Positions 1 to 7,168 are shown, counted from the stretch's first letter. The stretch is DNA of 43,977 nucleotides from Streptomyces sp. McG3 (GCF_018619185.1 NZ_JAAXYC010000031.1:1-43977); one strand, 5' to 3'. Notes: generated by a model from the letters alone, not told the origin. Numbers and translations are program-made.

Positions 1-146
1 CGCCGGCCCCGCCCCACGAAACCACCCACCACGCCGCTGACGGAGATCCGGCGCGCGGGTCACCGGCCCGCCGGACTCCGAGAAGTCCCTGGACAACCGG
101 TTCCACCGGCTGTTATGGATGGAAACAGAAGGACCTCGACCGGGAG

Positions 147-551
147 ATGACGCTCGTGCTCAGAACCACCGACCGCCCCGCGGAGTCGACACCCGCGCAG
201 CCGGTCCTCCCCGCCGGCACCGATCCCCTGCTGCAACTCGCATACGAGACGCAGCCGCCCAGCGGCCCCGGCGCGACGCGCTGCCTCAGCCACCCTCGCG
301 AACTCGCCCTTCGCGGGATCCCGGTGACGTGCACTGCCTGCCGCGCCCGGCGCGACTGGCTGCTCATCAACCACGGGCGCAACGTCTGGGTCTGCTGCCG
401 CTGCAGCAACCAGTGGCTCGAACCCGAGATCAGCCGCGCCGACTTCGACGCCCTGATCGCGATCCCGGACGGAACGATCTACCCCAGCGTCGAGCAGGGC
501 CTGGCCGCCTTGGGGTTCGACGGGGTTTTCGCCAGCACGTACCTCGACTAG
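147..551 (+). CDS. Small zinc-ribbon-like protein of unknown function
   Basis: A 134-residue protein with good G/C third-position bias. The middle has a CTAC pair (C-x-x-C) and, about 20 residues later, a CCRC pair around WVCCRCSNQW, as expected of a small zinc ribbon. The N-terminal 40 residues are Pro/Ala-rich and probably disordered. I do not recognise a named family. The ATG at 147 is preceded by GGGAG almost touching it and by AAGGA 12 bases upstream, so the start is not certain. It is one of the few plus-strand genes on this side of the ICE. It converges on the 618-848 gene, with a strong hairpin terminator between them. A nucleic-acid-binding or adaptor role is possible but not shown. 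Confidence 0.7.
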   Translation: MTLVLRTTDRPAESTPAQPVLPAGTDPLLQLAYETQPPSGPGATRCLSHPRELALRGIPVTCTACRARRDWLLINHGRNVWVCCRCSNQWLEPEISRADFDALIAIPDGTIYPSVEQGLAALGFDGVFASTYLD

Positions 552-570
552 GCGAGCGCGAGCGCAGAAC

Positions 571-606
571 GAGAAGGGGCGACACCGATTGGTGTCGCCC
601 CTTCTC
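571..606. terminator. Bidirectional hairpin terminator
   Basis: GAGAAGGGGCGACACC (571-586) and its exact reverse complement (591-606) form a 16-bp stem with a 4-base loop. It lies between two convergent genes (147-551 and 618-848) and probably ends transcription from both sides. Confidence 0.85.
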
Positions 607-617
607 GTCATAACTGG

Positions 618-848
618 TCAGTTGTCGATTCCGTCTCTCGGTAGCTGGCCCCGGAAGCTGCAGCCAGGGCACTCGTCCTCGCCCTGAGTGTGGCCCTCGT
701 ACCATCCATGGACAGCGGCGTGCAGGATCGCCTCCTCCACCGAGGCTTCACCGCTTCTGACCGACGCGATGGCGTTGCCGACGACGAGTCGGAGCACGGC
801 GCTGTCCGGTGAGGGGAAGGGTGGCGATGGCATGGGTGAGGCGGTCAT
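618..848 (-). CDS. Small hypothetical protein with C-x-x-C
   Basis: A 76-residue protein. The Pro/Ser-rich N-terminus is followed by a helical stretch (about residues 18-50, with VEEAILHAAVHGWYEGH) and a C-terminal ECPGCSF. A single C-x-x-C plus nearby His could bind metal. The family is not recognised. Start ATG at 848 has only a weak AGGG upstream. It is the last gene of the leftward minus-strand series seen here and faces the 571-606 terminator. Confidence 0.6.
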   Translation of the reverse strand: MTASPMPSPPFPSPDSAVLRLVVGNAIASVRSGEASVEEAILHAAVHGWYEGHTQGEDECPGCSFRGQLPRDGIDN

Positions 849-875
849 GCCCTGAGCCTAGAGGCCCAACCTGCC

Positions 876-1199
876 CTATTCAGAGGAACCGGCGTTCGAG
901 CGAAGCTCGCCGGAATTGGTCAAGCGGTAGATGCTGAGCCGAACTGCAGCAGGGCGAAGCCCCAGTTCGCTCGCGAGAACGTCGACGGGCTGGTGGGGAG
1001 ACGCTCGTAGTCGGTGGAGGACGGCGCGGTCGTTCGCGGCATCCTGGTACCGGCTGACGACGTAGGCACCGATGCCACCGGACGCTACGGCGAACAGAGC
1101 GACGCTGCAGACGGCGTAGTTGTCCTGGACAGCGGCGACGATGGCGGTGACCGCCCCGGCAGCGCTGAGCAGTGCCGAGCCTATGAACAGCCTGGTCAT
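876..1199 (-). CDS. Two-helix membrane protein with C-terminal winged helix
   Basis: A 107-residue protein. Two hydrophobic segments (about residues 4-25 and 30-50) are followed by a cytoplasmic-type domain whose sequence (LASELGLRPAAVRLSIYRLTNSGEL) looks like a winged helix-turn-helix. The layout matches the gene at 7573-7941: two membrane helices, then a wHTH that recalls MarR/GntR-type recognition helices. The ATG at 1199 overlaps the stop of the small upstream ORF (ATGA), so the two are probably translationally coupled. A membrane-tethered regulator is a reasonable inference; no target is visible. Confidence 0.65.
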   Translation of the reverse strand: MTRLFIGSALLSAAGAVTAIVAAVQDNYAVCSVALFAVASGGIGAYVVSRYQDAANDRAVLHRLRASPHQPVDVLASELGLRPAAVRLSIYRLTNSGELRSNAGSSE

Positions 1200-1339
1200 G
1201 AGGTTCCTCGCGCGGGAGGCGGTGTTGAGCCAGAGGGAGACAGGCTGCCCAGGCTGTTCCGGTTCCGGGCGGTGCGGACGCTGATGCCCCGGTGGGCAGC
1301 GCCTCCTCGATATCCCCAGAGCCGCTTTTCGTCGGACAT
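1196..1339 (-). CDS. 47-residue coupled small protein
   Basis: A short ORF with an excellent ribosome-binding site (AGGAGG six bases before the ATG at 1339) whose TGA overlaps the ATG of the 876-1199 gene. It begins MSDEKRLWGYRGG and is basic and Gly/Ser-rich. No domain is recognised. The RBS and the overlap are the main evidence for translation. It could act mainly as a coupling leader for the downstream membrane regulator. Confidence 0.5.
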   Translation of the reverse strand: MSDEKRLWGYRGGAAHRGISVRTARNRNSLGSLSPSGSTPPPARGTS

Positions 1340-1395
1340 CGGATCCTCCATGTCGGTCAGGACGAGAGTACGCATCAGGTGGCTGGGCGTACGGC

Positions 1396-1431
1396 AAGGC
1401 CGCCCCTGCCTGATCGGCGTGGGGCGGCCTT
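1396..1431 (-). terminator. Hairpin terminator after disrupted gene
   Basis: AAGGCCGCCCC (1396-1406) and GGGGCGGCCTT (1421-1431) form a perfect 11-bp stem with a 14-base loop. On the minus strand it sits just after the stop codon of the transposon-split gene (1443) and before the 47-residue ORF. It is followed by few U residues, as is common in Streptomyces terminators. Confidence 0.6.
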
Positions 1432-1442
1432 CTGCGGTTCGG

Positions 1443-1718
1443 TCAGATGTGGGCGAGGCGGTGCGAGAGGTCGAGGGCGGCGGTCGCGACCGAGAGGGCG
1501 GCGCAGAGGCCGAGCACCTCGTGGAGGGTGGGGCGGACCAGGTGCGGCCAGTCGTCCGGGGCGGCGGGCCAGGAAGCGAGGTGCACCTCGGTGGTGGCCA
1601 GGCCCAGGTGGGCGGTGACGTCCCAACCTGTGTGGGAGGCGGGCTCCCAGTGCAGGCGCACGCGGCCCTGAGGGAGTCTCGGGGTATCGGCGGCGAGCCA
1701 GGAGATGTCGAGCGGCCC
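1443..1718 (-). pseudogene. 3' part of ICE gene split by the Tn7-like transposon
   Basis: This fragment encodes the C-terminal ~92 residues (GPLDISWLAADTP to ALDLSHRLAHI) of a small protein of unknown family. The open frame is cut at 1718 exactly where the transposon begins. Joining it to 6808-6926 and removing one copy of the 5-bp duplication gives one unbroken frame of about 120 codons (…SGLPDGPLDISWLA…). The gene was therefore intact before the insertion. The product is Trp/His-rich with no recognised motif. The reading frame that continues across 1719 in the raw sequence is a chance extension into the transposon end. Confidence 0.8.
1714..1718. repeat. Left target-site duplication GGCCC
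   Basis: Five bases directly before the transposon end are identical to 6808-6812. A 5-bp duplication is the size known for Tn7 and Tn5053-type elements. Confidence 0.85.
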
Positions 1719-1799
1719 TGACCTCTGACAGACGACCTTGTTCGTTTGCCAAGTGATCTTGATGACCAGTAGGTTTCTGCCACTTGATCTTGACCAGTG
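1719..1799. repeat. Left transposon end with terminal repeat and two internal sites
   Basis: The terminal TGACCTCTGACA is followed by two inward-facing repeats: CCAAGTGATCTTGATGACCAGT (1749-1770) and CCACTTGATCTTGACCAGT (1780-1798). They share TGATCTTGA…ACCAGT and resemble the single site in the right end. In Tn7-type elements such repeats are TnsB-binding sites; that role here is inferred. Confidence 0.7.
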
Positions 1800-1812
1800 A
1801 GGTCTCGTCTGT

Positions 1813-2574
1813 GTGGGGGAGACCGTGGCTGTTGCCGCGCTGGCGTACGGCGATGCCGTCTTGTCGGCCTTTGAGCTGGGCTTCGTCGAGTCCGGGCAGT
1901 GCCGTCGGCTGCCGTTGGGCCAGGGCTGGAACCGTCGGTTCGAGAGGGCCGATCCGGTCCGGGAGTTCCGCTGGGCCAAGGGCGGGGAGAGTTTCGCCGG
2001 TCTGTACTACTCGGCCACGATGGGCGCCCACGTGGGCTACGAGTCGTGGCTGGAGCGGGATCGGCTGATCCTGCTGGACCGCGATCCCGACGTGGTCGGG
2101 ATCGCGTCGCAGCCGTTCTGGCTGCACTGGCACGACGGGAAGCGGCGGCGTCGGCACGCGCCCGACTTCTTCGTGCGGCTGGGAAACGGCCGGGGCCGGG
2201 TCGTGGACGTGCGGGCCGGCGACCGGATCGACCGGGCGGCCGCCGAGTCGTTCGAGGAGACCGAGCGGGCCTGTCAGGCGGTGGGCTGGGAGTTCGTCCG
2301 TGTCGGCGAGCCGGATCCGGTGCTGATGGCGAACGTGCGGTGGCTGTCGCGCTACCGCCGGCGCCGCTGCGCGCGAGCGGACGTCGCCGAGCGGCTGCTG
2401 CGGGTGTTCGAGGAGCCGGTCCCGCTGAGGCCCGGGGCGGTGGGGGTCGGCGACCCGCTGCTGGTGCTGCCGGTCCTGTTCCACCTGCTGTGGTCCGGCG
2501 TGCTGCGTGCCGATCTTGAGGGCGGGCTGCTGTCATCCGACAGCCTCGTCGTGACGACGAGGGGAGAACGATGA
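1813..2574 (+). CDS. tnsA: TnsA-like heteromeric transposase endonuclease subunit
   Basis: In Tn7, TnsA cuts the 5' ends of the element while TnsB joins the 3' ends; this 253-residue protein is the candidate TnsA. The restriction-enzyme-like core can be followed: E77 in GYESWLERD, D118 in RHAPDFFV and D132-V-R134 in RVVDVRAGD. In Tn7 TnsA the corresponding active site is E63, D114 and K132; here the lysine position is Arg and the preceding acid is Asp. The C-terminal part (after ~residue 150) would contact the ATPase, as in Tn7. GTG at 1813 is used, but GTG at 1825 with GGGGGAG just upstream is also possible. The stop overlaps the tnsB ATG (ATGA), so the genes are coupled. Confidence 0.85.
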   Translation: MGETVAVAALAYGDAVLSAFELGFVESGQCRRLPLGQGWNRRFERADPVREFRWAKGGESFAGLYYSATMGAHVGYESWLERDRLILLDRDPDVVGIASQPFWLHWHDGKRRRRHAPDFFVRLGNGRGRVVDVRAGDRIDRAAAESFEETERACQAVGWEFVRVGEPDPVLMANVRWLSRYRRRRCARADVAERLLRVFEEPVPLRPGAVGVGDPLLVLPVLFHLLWSGVLRADLEGGLLSSDSLVVTTRGER

Positions 2575-4637
2575 GCGGGCTGCAGCGGCCGGTCGGAATC
2601 CAGGTCGGCGCCTGGGTGCGCTTCGCCGGGCAGGTCCGCGCCGTCGTAGGCGTCACGGCGAGGACGGTGACGCTGACGGACACGGAGGCCGGCCAGCGCG
2701 TCATGGCGGTGGAGGACCTGACGGGCGAGGCGGACTTCGCCGTCATCGATATCCCGGTCCGGATGCCGCTTCCGGCCTCGTCACGGCTGGAGACGTTCCC
2801 GGCCAAGGCGGTCGAGAAGGCGCTGTGGTGGGAGGGGCACATCCTCGAGGTGCTGCACGGGCGGCCTCCGGAGGCCGGTCCGGACACCACGCCGCGGCTG
2901 GAATATGGTCCGGACCGCTCGCTGACGGCCCGCCAGCGGGCCAAGGCCGCTGAGCTGACGGCGGCCGGCGACAAGGTGTCGGCCAGCGCGGTCGCCAACC
3001 TGCGGCGCCGCTACCAGGTCGAGGGCGTGCTGGGCCTGGTCGACCACCGCCAGGCCGCGAAGCGGCCCGCGTTCGGCTCGGTGGACGAGCGGGTAGTGGC
3101 GGCGATGCGCACGGCCATCAGCGAAGCCGTCGACGCCTCCACCAGGACGGGATCGTTCCTCCTCTGGCGGACCGGAGAGATCCTGCGCGAGACCCCTGGG
3201 ACCCAGGATCTTGAGGTGCCCTCGGAGCGCACCCTCTACCGGCTGCTGGCGAAGCTGACCGACGGCACCCACACCTTCAGCGCGGCGAGCACCCGCCGCT
3301 CCAAGGCCCATGGGGCGAAGGCCCCGTTCGGCGAGCTCCCGGCGTTCGCCCCGGGCGAGGTCATGCAGATCGACTCGACCCCGCTGGACGTGATGGTCCT
3401 GCTGGACGACGGCGTCCCGGGCCGGGTCGAGCTCACGGCCATGATCGACGTGGCCACGCGGACACTGACCGCGGCGGTGCTGCGGCCCACCACGAAGGCG
3501 GTCGACGCGAGCGTGCTGCTGGCCCGGACGGTCACCCCGGAGCTGATGCGTCCCGGCTGGGCGGACGTGCTGAGGATGTCCCGTTCGGTGCTGCCGCACC
3601 GCCGGCTGCTGAGCCTGGACGAGCGCCTGGAGCACGCCGCGGCCCGCCCGGTGATCGTCCCGGAGATGATCGTCTGCGACCACGGGAAGGCGTTCATCTC
3701 CCGGAACTTCAAGTCGTCCTGCCGGTTCCTGGAGATCGACTTCCAGCCCGCGCACAAGGGCTCCGGCTTCGAGAAGGGCCACATCGAGTCGATGCTGGGC
3801 TCGGTGGCGACGCTGTTCGTCCAGTTCCTGCCCGGCTACACCGGCCGCAGCGCGGACCACCGCGGCCGCCACCCGGAGCGCGAGCGGATCTGGTCGCTGC
3901 TGGAACTGCAGGAGCTCCTGGACGAGTGGATCATCGCCCACTGGCAGAACCGGCCGCACGACGGCTTGCGCGACCCTGCCCACCCGGGCCGGCTGTTCAC
4001 CCCGAACCAGAGGTACGCGGCGCTGGTCGAGGCCTGCGGCTACGTTCCCGTCGCGCTCACCGGCGAGGACTACGTCGAGTTGCTGCCCTCGGACTGGCGG
4101 GCGGTCAACGACTACGGGATCCGGGTCAAGAACCGGATCTACGACAGCCCCGGCCTGACCCCGATCAGGCGCCAGGACTCCGGGATCCGCGCCAAGCGCG
4201 GGCTGTGGGAGGTCCACCGTGACCCCTACGACGTCTCCCAGATCTGGGTACGCGACCACCGCGGCGAAGGGCGGCCGTGGATCCAGGCGACCTGGAAGCA
4301 GCTGCACCGGGCACCGGTGCCATTCGGCGATCTGGCCTGGGACCACGTCAGTCACCAGATGCCCGGCTCCACCGAGGCGGAGATCGCCGACGCCGTCGCC
4401 TCCTTGCTCACCCGGGCTCACGCCGGACCGGCGGGCGAACCGAAGCCCAAGGCGACCAGGCGCGACCGCAGGGTCGCCGCCCGGACCAGGGCGGCGGGGC
4501 CGTCGACCCCGCTGTCCGCTCAGACCGCTGACGAGCCTGCCCCCGCACCCGAGCCGGCGAAGGCCGAGGAGAAGCTCGCCGACGTGATCCCGCTCGGCCT
4601 GTTCGACCCGCTCGAAGATCCCTGGAGACGACGATGA
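2571..4637 (+). CDS. tnsB: TnsB/TniA-like DDE transposase
   Basis: The 688-residue catalytic transposase of the element, acting at the 3' ends and binding the end repeats. The N-terminal third has a helix-turn-helix region (about residues 120-165, TARQRAKAAELTAAG then ANLRRRYQVEG). The RNase H-like integrase core has D268 (MQIDSTPLD), D370 (VCDHGKAF) and E406 (GHIESMLG), a DD(35)E triad. A Mu-type beta-barrel domain follows at about 500-600 (NRIYDSPGLTPI…YDVSQIWV). The last 80 residues are Pro/Ala/Lys-rich and probably carry the ATPase-contacting tail. It overlaps tnsA and tnsC by four bases each. Length is typical of TnsB/TniA. Confidence 0.93.
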   Translation: MSGLQRPVGIQVGAWVRFAGQVRAVVGVTARTVTLTDTEAGQRVMAVEDLTGEADFAVIDIPVRMPLPASSRLETFPAKAVEKALWWEGHILEVLHGRPPEAGPDTTPRLEYGPDRSLTARQRAKAAELTAAGDKVSASAVANLRRRYQVEGVLGLVDHRQAAKRPAFGSVDERVVAAMRTAISEAVDASTRTGSFLLWRTGEILRETPGTQDLEVPSERTLYRLLAKLTDGTHTFSAASTRRSKAHGAKAPFGELPAFAPGEVMQIDSTPLDVMVLLDDGVPGRVELTAMIDVATRTLTAAVLRPTTKAVDASVLLARTVTPELMRPGWADVLRMSRSVLPHRRLLSLDERLEHAAARPVIVPEMIVCDHGKAFISRNFKSSCRFLEIDFQPAHKGSGFEKGHIESMLGSVATLFVQFLPGYTGRSADHRGRHPERERIWSLLELQELLDEWIIAHWQNRPHDGLRDPAHPGRLFTPNQRYAALVEACGYVPVALTGEDYVELLPSDWRAVNDYGIRVKNRIYDSPGLTPIRRQDSGIRAKRGLWEVHRDPYDVSQIWVRDHRGEGRPWIQATWKQLHRAPVPFGDLAWDHVSHQMPGSTEAEIADAVASLLTRAHAGPAGEPKPKATRRDRRVAARTRAAGPSTPLSAQTADEPAPAPEPAKAEEKLADVIPLGLFDPLEDPWRRR

Positions 4638-5653
4638 CGCTGCCGGACACCGACGACGCCGGGCAGCACCTGACTACGAAGGACGGCTGGCGCCGGTTCG
4701 TGGCCGGCGGCCCGAAGCCACCCCACATACCGGCACCGTCGCCGAAGTCGTACGCGAAGCTTCCCAGGGAAACCCGCCTGAAGCTGGACGACCTGCGCAT
4801 CGACCATCACGCCCGCCTGATGGTCGTGGCCACCTCCACGGTCCGCCACACCGTCACCACGGGCCGCCGCCTGGTCATGCTCAACCGGCACGCGATCAGC
4901 GCCCGCCGGGGCCTTATCGTCTCCGGCCCGGCCGGCACCGGGAAGACCATCGCGCTCACCCAGCTCGGCCTGGCCCACGAGCTCAACGACCGTCACGTCC
5001 ACCCCGACGCCCACGGCCGGATCCCCGTCCTCTACATCACTGTTCCCCCGGCGGCGACGGCCCGGATGATCGCCGCCGAGTTCGCGCGCTTTTTGGGCCT
5101 GCCGGTCCACCGCCGGCTCAACACCACCGACATCATCGAGGCCGTCGTCGGCGTCTGCACCACCGCCCGCACCGGCCTCGTGATCGTCGACGAGGTCCAC
5201 AACATCTCCCTGACCACCCGCCAGGGAGCCGAGGTCTCCGACACCCTCAAGTACTTCTCCGAGCGCATCCCCGCGACGTTCATCTACGCCGGGATCGACA
5301 TCGAGCACAGCTCGATCCTCTCGGGCACCCGCGGCGCACAGATCGCCGGCCGCTTCACCCTCATCCCGACCCACCCCTTCCCCTACAACGACGAGTGGAA
5401 GGGCCTGGTCAAGACGATGGAGGACACCCTGCTGCTGCACCGCCACAAGCCGGGCACCCTCGTCGGCCTGGACCGCTATCTCCACGACCGCACCGGCGGC
5501 ATGATCGGCGCCCTCTCCCACCAGATCCGCGGAGCCGCGATCGACGCCATCCTCACCGGCACCGAGAAGATCACCCAAGCGGAACTCGACGCCATTCCCC
5601 TGGACGTCACCGCCAGCACCCAGGCTCCCCAGCCCAGGAGAACAACCCGGTGA
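4634..5653 (+). CDS. tnsC: TnsC/TniB-like AAA ATPase
   Basis: The 339-residue regulator that links target choice to the transposase; in Tn7-type systems it forms ATP-dependent filaments on target DNA. The Walker A motif GPAGTGKT is at residues 98-105 and the Walker B motif LVIVDEVHN has D186 and E187. The sequence SERIPATFIYAGIDIE later on fits the sensor region of the family. The N-terminal ~70 residues would contact TnsB. It lies between tnsB and tniQ with ATGA and GTGA overlaps, so all four genes form one operon with fixed stoichiometry. Confidence 0.92.
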   Translation: MTLPDTDDAGQHLTTKDGWRRFVAGGPKPPHIPAPSPKSYAKLPRETRLKLDDLRIDHHARLMVVATSTVRHTVTTGRRLVMLNRHAISARRGLIVSGPAGTGKTIALTQLGLAHELNDRHVHPDAHGRIPVLYITVPPAATARMIAAEFARFLGLPVHRRLNTTDIIEAVVGVCTTARTGLVIVDEVHNISLTTRQGAEVSDTLKYFSERIPATFIYAGIDIEHSSILSGTRGAQIAGRFTLIPTHPFPYNDEWKGLVKTMEDTLLLHRHKPGTLVGLDRYLHDRTGGMIGALSHQIRGAAIDAILTGTEKITQAELDAIPLDVTASTQAPQPRRTTR

Positions 5654-6213
5654 ACGGCCTGGAACGGCCAGTCGTGGAGCTTCCCATCCAGGTCTTTCCC
5701 CGTCCTTGCGAGGGGCCCGAGTCCTTCATTAGCCGTCTCGCCGAGGCGAACTACCTCAAGCCGGCCTACCTGAGCGCCTGCCTCAGCAAGCCGCCCACCG
5801 AACGCGGCACTCTCAGCTGGTCACGACTCGCCGCCGCGGCCGGACAGGACCGCCTCGAACTCCAGGAAGTCCTGGAGAGGACGCCGCCGCCCTCACCGGT
5901 CCAGTTGGTCTGTGAGTACTGCGGCAGGGCGCCCCGGAACAGCACCCCCGGGCCGCCGCCCTGGTGGTGTTCCGTCCGCTGCCGACGAAGAAGCGACCTC
6001 GTGAACAGCGCTCCCTCAAGCCGCGGCATCATTCCTGGCCAGCGCGAAACTCTCTCCTGCATTGCCTGCGGAACGCGATTCGTCAGATCCACGACCAAGC
6101 GGCGCGAGCACGACACATGCTCGCCACGCTGCCGGGAGAGAGCACGCCGCACGAAGCAAGCCGAACTCGACCTCTACGAGAACCCCTTCGCAGTGGAAGA
6201 CGAAGCCTCCTGA
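5650..6213 (+). CDS. tniQ: Short TniQ-family protein with two zinc ribbons
   Basis: A 187-residue protein with a GTG start overlapping the tnsC stop. The first ~70 residues match the TniQ pattern (LPIQVFPRPCEGPESFISRLAEAN, then LSWSRLAAAAG). Two Cys4-type zinc ribbons follow: CEYCG…WCSVRC (about 94-118) and CIACG…CSPRC (about 139-164), then a basic helix RERARRTKQ. TniQ/TnsD proteins choose the target site; here the ribbons may contact DNA or recruit a host factor. It is much shorter than TnsD, and no large DNA-binding domain is present, so target choice may be relaxed. Confidence 0.85.
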   Translation: MNGLERPVVELPIQVFPRPCEGPESFISRLAEANYLKPAYLSACLSKPPTERGTLSWSRLAAAAGQDRLELQEVLERTPPPSPVQLVCEYCGRAPRNSTPGPPPWWCSVRCRRRSDLVNSAPSSRGIIPGQRETLSCIACGTRFVRSTTKRREHDTCSPRCRERARRTKQAELDLYENPFAVEDEAS

Positions 6214-6252
6214 ACCGCGAGCAGTCGAAACCGCCCGGTCGAGCCACCTGAC

Positions 6253-6648
6253 TCAGGCGTTGCGGTGCAGTACCCACATGTACTGGCCCGAGCCACCGAT
6301 CAGCGTCTCGGGCCTGACCTTCTTGCCCGCGCACCCGGGGATCAGGACGTAGTCGGAGTTGTCATACCGGACCACTACCGCCGAGTCGTCGATGCGCCAC
6401 GTGAGCGGCGTGGCTTCGTCCTCGACGTTCGCCGCGAACTCGCCGGTACCGTCTGCCTTCAATTCGACGAGGGCCCGCTCGCCGTAGTAGGCGCCGACGA
6501 TGTTGGCTGAGGTCTGGCCGCAGACCGGAGAGTCCGCCTGCGCTGTCGTGGCGATGCCTGCGACAAACCCGGCGAGCAACAGCGCAGCACCCGCTCCCGC
6601 CAGTACCGGCACCCGGTGGGTCTTCTTCACGGTGATTCGGGCGAGCAC
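6253..6648 (-). CDS. Secreted small protein, sole transposon cargo
   Basis: A 131-residue protein with a clear Sec signal peptide: basic start (RITVKKTHR), hydrophobic core (about residues 14-32) and a probable cleavage after TAQA. The mature part is about 90 residues, has two Cys (CGQT and PGCAG) and alternates polar and hydrophobic residues as in a small beta-rich domain (LTWRIDDSAVVVRYDN). No enzyme motif is recognised. It is transcribed toward tniQ, inside the transposon ends, so it moves with the element. Function is unknown; a surface or secreted accessory trait is the only safe inference. Confidence 0.75.
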   Translation of the reverse strand: MLARITVKKTHRVPVLAGAGAALLLAGFVAGIATTAQADSPVCGQTSANIVGAYYGERALVELKADGTGEFAANVEDEATPLTWRIDDSAVVVRYDNSDYVLIPGCAGKKVRPETLIGGSGQYMWVLHRNA

Positions 6649-6782
6649 GGCGGCCTCCGGGGTCAGGTGTTGGCTTTCCTCGGCTCAACGAGATGAAGAG
6701 GACCGGGTAACGCGAGGCTCATCCTGTGGCGGCGTTGTGTCCGGTGTTGCGCTGAACAGGCGATCAGACTCTCCTGGCAATC

Positions 6783-6807
6783 GGTCAAGATCACTTGTCA
6801 GAGGTCA
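6783..6807. repeat. Right transposon end with terminal repeat and one internal site
   Basis: Read inward from 6807, the end is TGACCTCTGACA followed immediately by AAGTGATCTTGACC (6783-6796 on the complement). The second motif matches both internal repeats of the left end. The two-plus-one arrangement is asymmetric, as is usual for Tn7-type ends. Confidence 0.7.
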
Positions 6808-6812
6808 GGCCC
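6808..6812. repeat. Right target-site duplication GGCCC
   Basis: Five bases immediately after the right terminal repeat, identical to 1714-1718. Confidence 0.85.
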
Positions 6813-6926
6813 GTCGGGCAGGCCGGAGACGCGTTGGACGAGCGCACCGCGCACGTCGTCTGGCATCGGGCGTACGGCAAAGCGGTGCAGCGGAAGGGGC
6901 TGCGGTGAGCGGGATCGCGGCGGGAT
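6808..6926 (-). pseudogene. 5' part of ICE gene split by the transposon
   Basis: Minus-strand coding sequence (HRFAVRPMPDDVRGALVQRVSGLPDG) that continues in frame into 1718-1443 when the transposon is removed. A strong Shine-Dalgarno (CGGAGG) lies five bases before an ATC codon at 6926, not ATG or GTG. The true start is therefore either this unusual ATC, a mutated start, or the in-frame ATG at 6866. It follows the stop of the 6956-7168 gene closely and was probably co-transcribed with it. Confidence 0.7.
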
Positions 6927-6955
6927 ATGAGCCTCCGAGGTGGTTCGTGTGACGG

Positions 6956-7168
6956 TCAGGCCCAGGCCAGGGCATCGCTGACGGAGGGCGGGAGGTAGTC
7001 CTCCTGTCCGTCGTCGGCGATGAACGCTTTGCCGTCCCGGACGACGATCTCGGCTCCCAGGTAGTGGGCGAAAGGGAAGTCGGGGTTGATGGCGAGGCGG
7101 ATCGGCAGGCCGGGGTCCAGGTCTTGGAGCTGGCGGAGCAGGTGTCCGACGGTCAGGTAGTGGGGCAA
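6956..7168 (-). CDS. Small acidic hypothetical protein
   Basis: A 70-residue protein chosen from the TTG at 7168 because GGAGG sits five bases upstream. It reads LPHYLTVGHLLRQLQ… to …SVSDALAWA and contains LDPGLPIRLAINPDFPFAHYLGAEIVV, typical of a compact alpha/beta fold. Two Asp/Glu-rich patches flank a hydrophobic strand. No family is recognised. It lies in the leftward series just upstream of the gene broken by the transposon. Confidence 0.6.
   Translation of the reverse strand: MPHYLTVGHLLRQLQDLDPGLPIRLAINPDFPFAHYLGAEIVVRDGKAFIADDGQEDYLPPSVSDALAWA

Larger units (their letters stand above)
1719..6807 (+). mobile_element. Complete Tn7-like transposon (TnsA-TnsB-TnsC-TniQ)
   Basis: A 5,089-bp element bounded by perfect 12-bp inverted ends (TGACCTCTGACA at 1719-1730; TGTCAGAGGTCA at 6796-6807) and a 5-bp direct duplication GGCCC. 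It carries four overlapping plus-strand genes for a TnsA-like endonuclease, a DD(35)E transposase, an AAA ATPase and a short TniQ protein. One oppositely oriented gene for a secreted protein is the only cargo. The TnsA-like subunit suggests cut-and-paste rather than cointegrate transposition. There is no CRISPR array or Cas effector, so it is not a CRISPR-associated transposon. It has inserted into a small ICE gene, giving a nested element. Confidence 0.93.

Noticed and set aside
1196..2998. A 600-codon minus-strand open frame across the transposon left part
   Set aside because: It is antisense to tnsA and tnsB and has very Arg/Pro/Ser-rich shadow composition; it only arises from high GC.
2781..4421. 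A 546-codon minus-strand open frame antisense to tnsB
   Set aside because: The plus-strand tnsB has clear motifs; the antisense reading has no domain.
1719..6807. CRISPR-associated transposon
   Set aside because: There is no repeat array, no Cas gene and no guide-like repeat near the ends.
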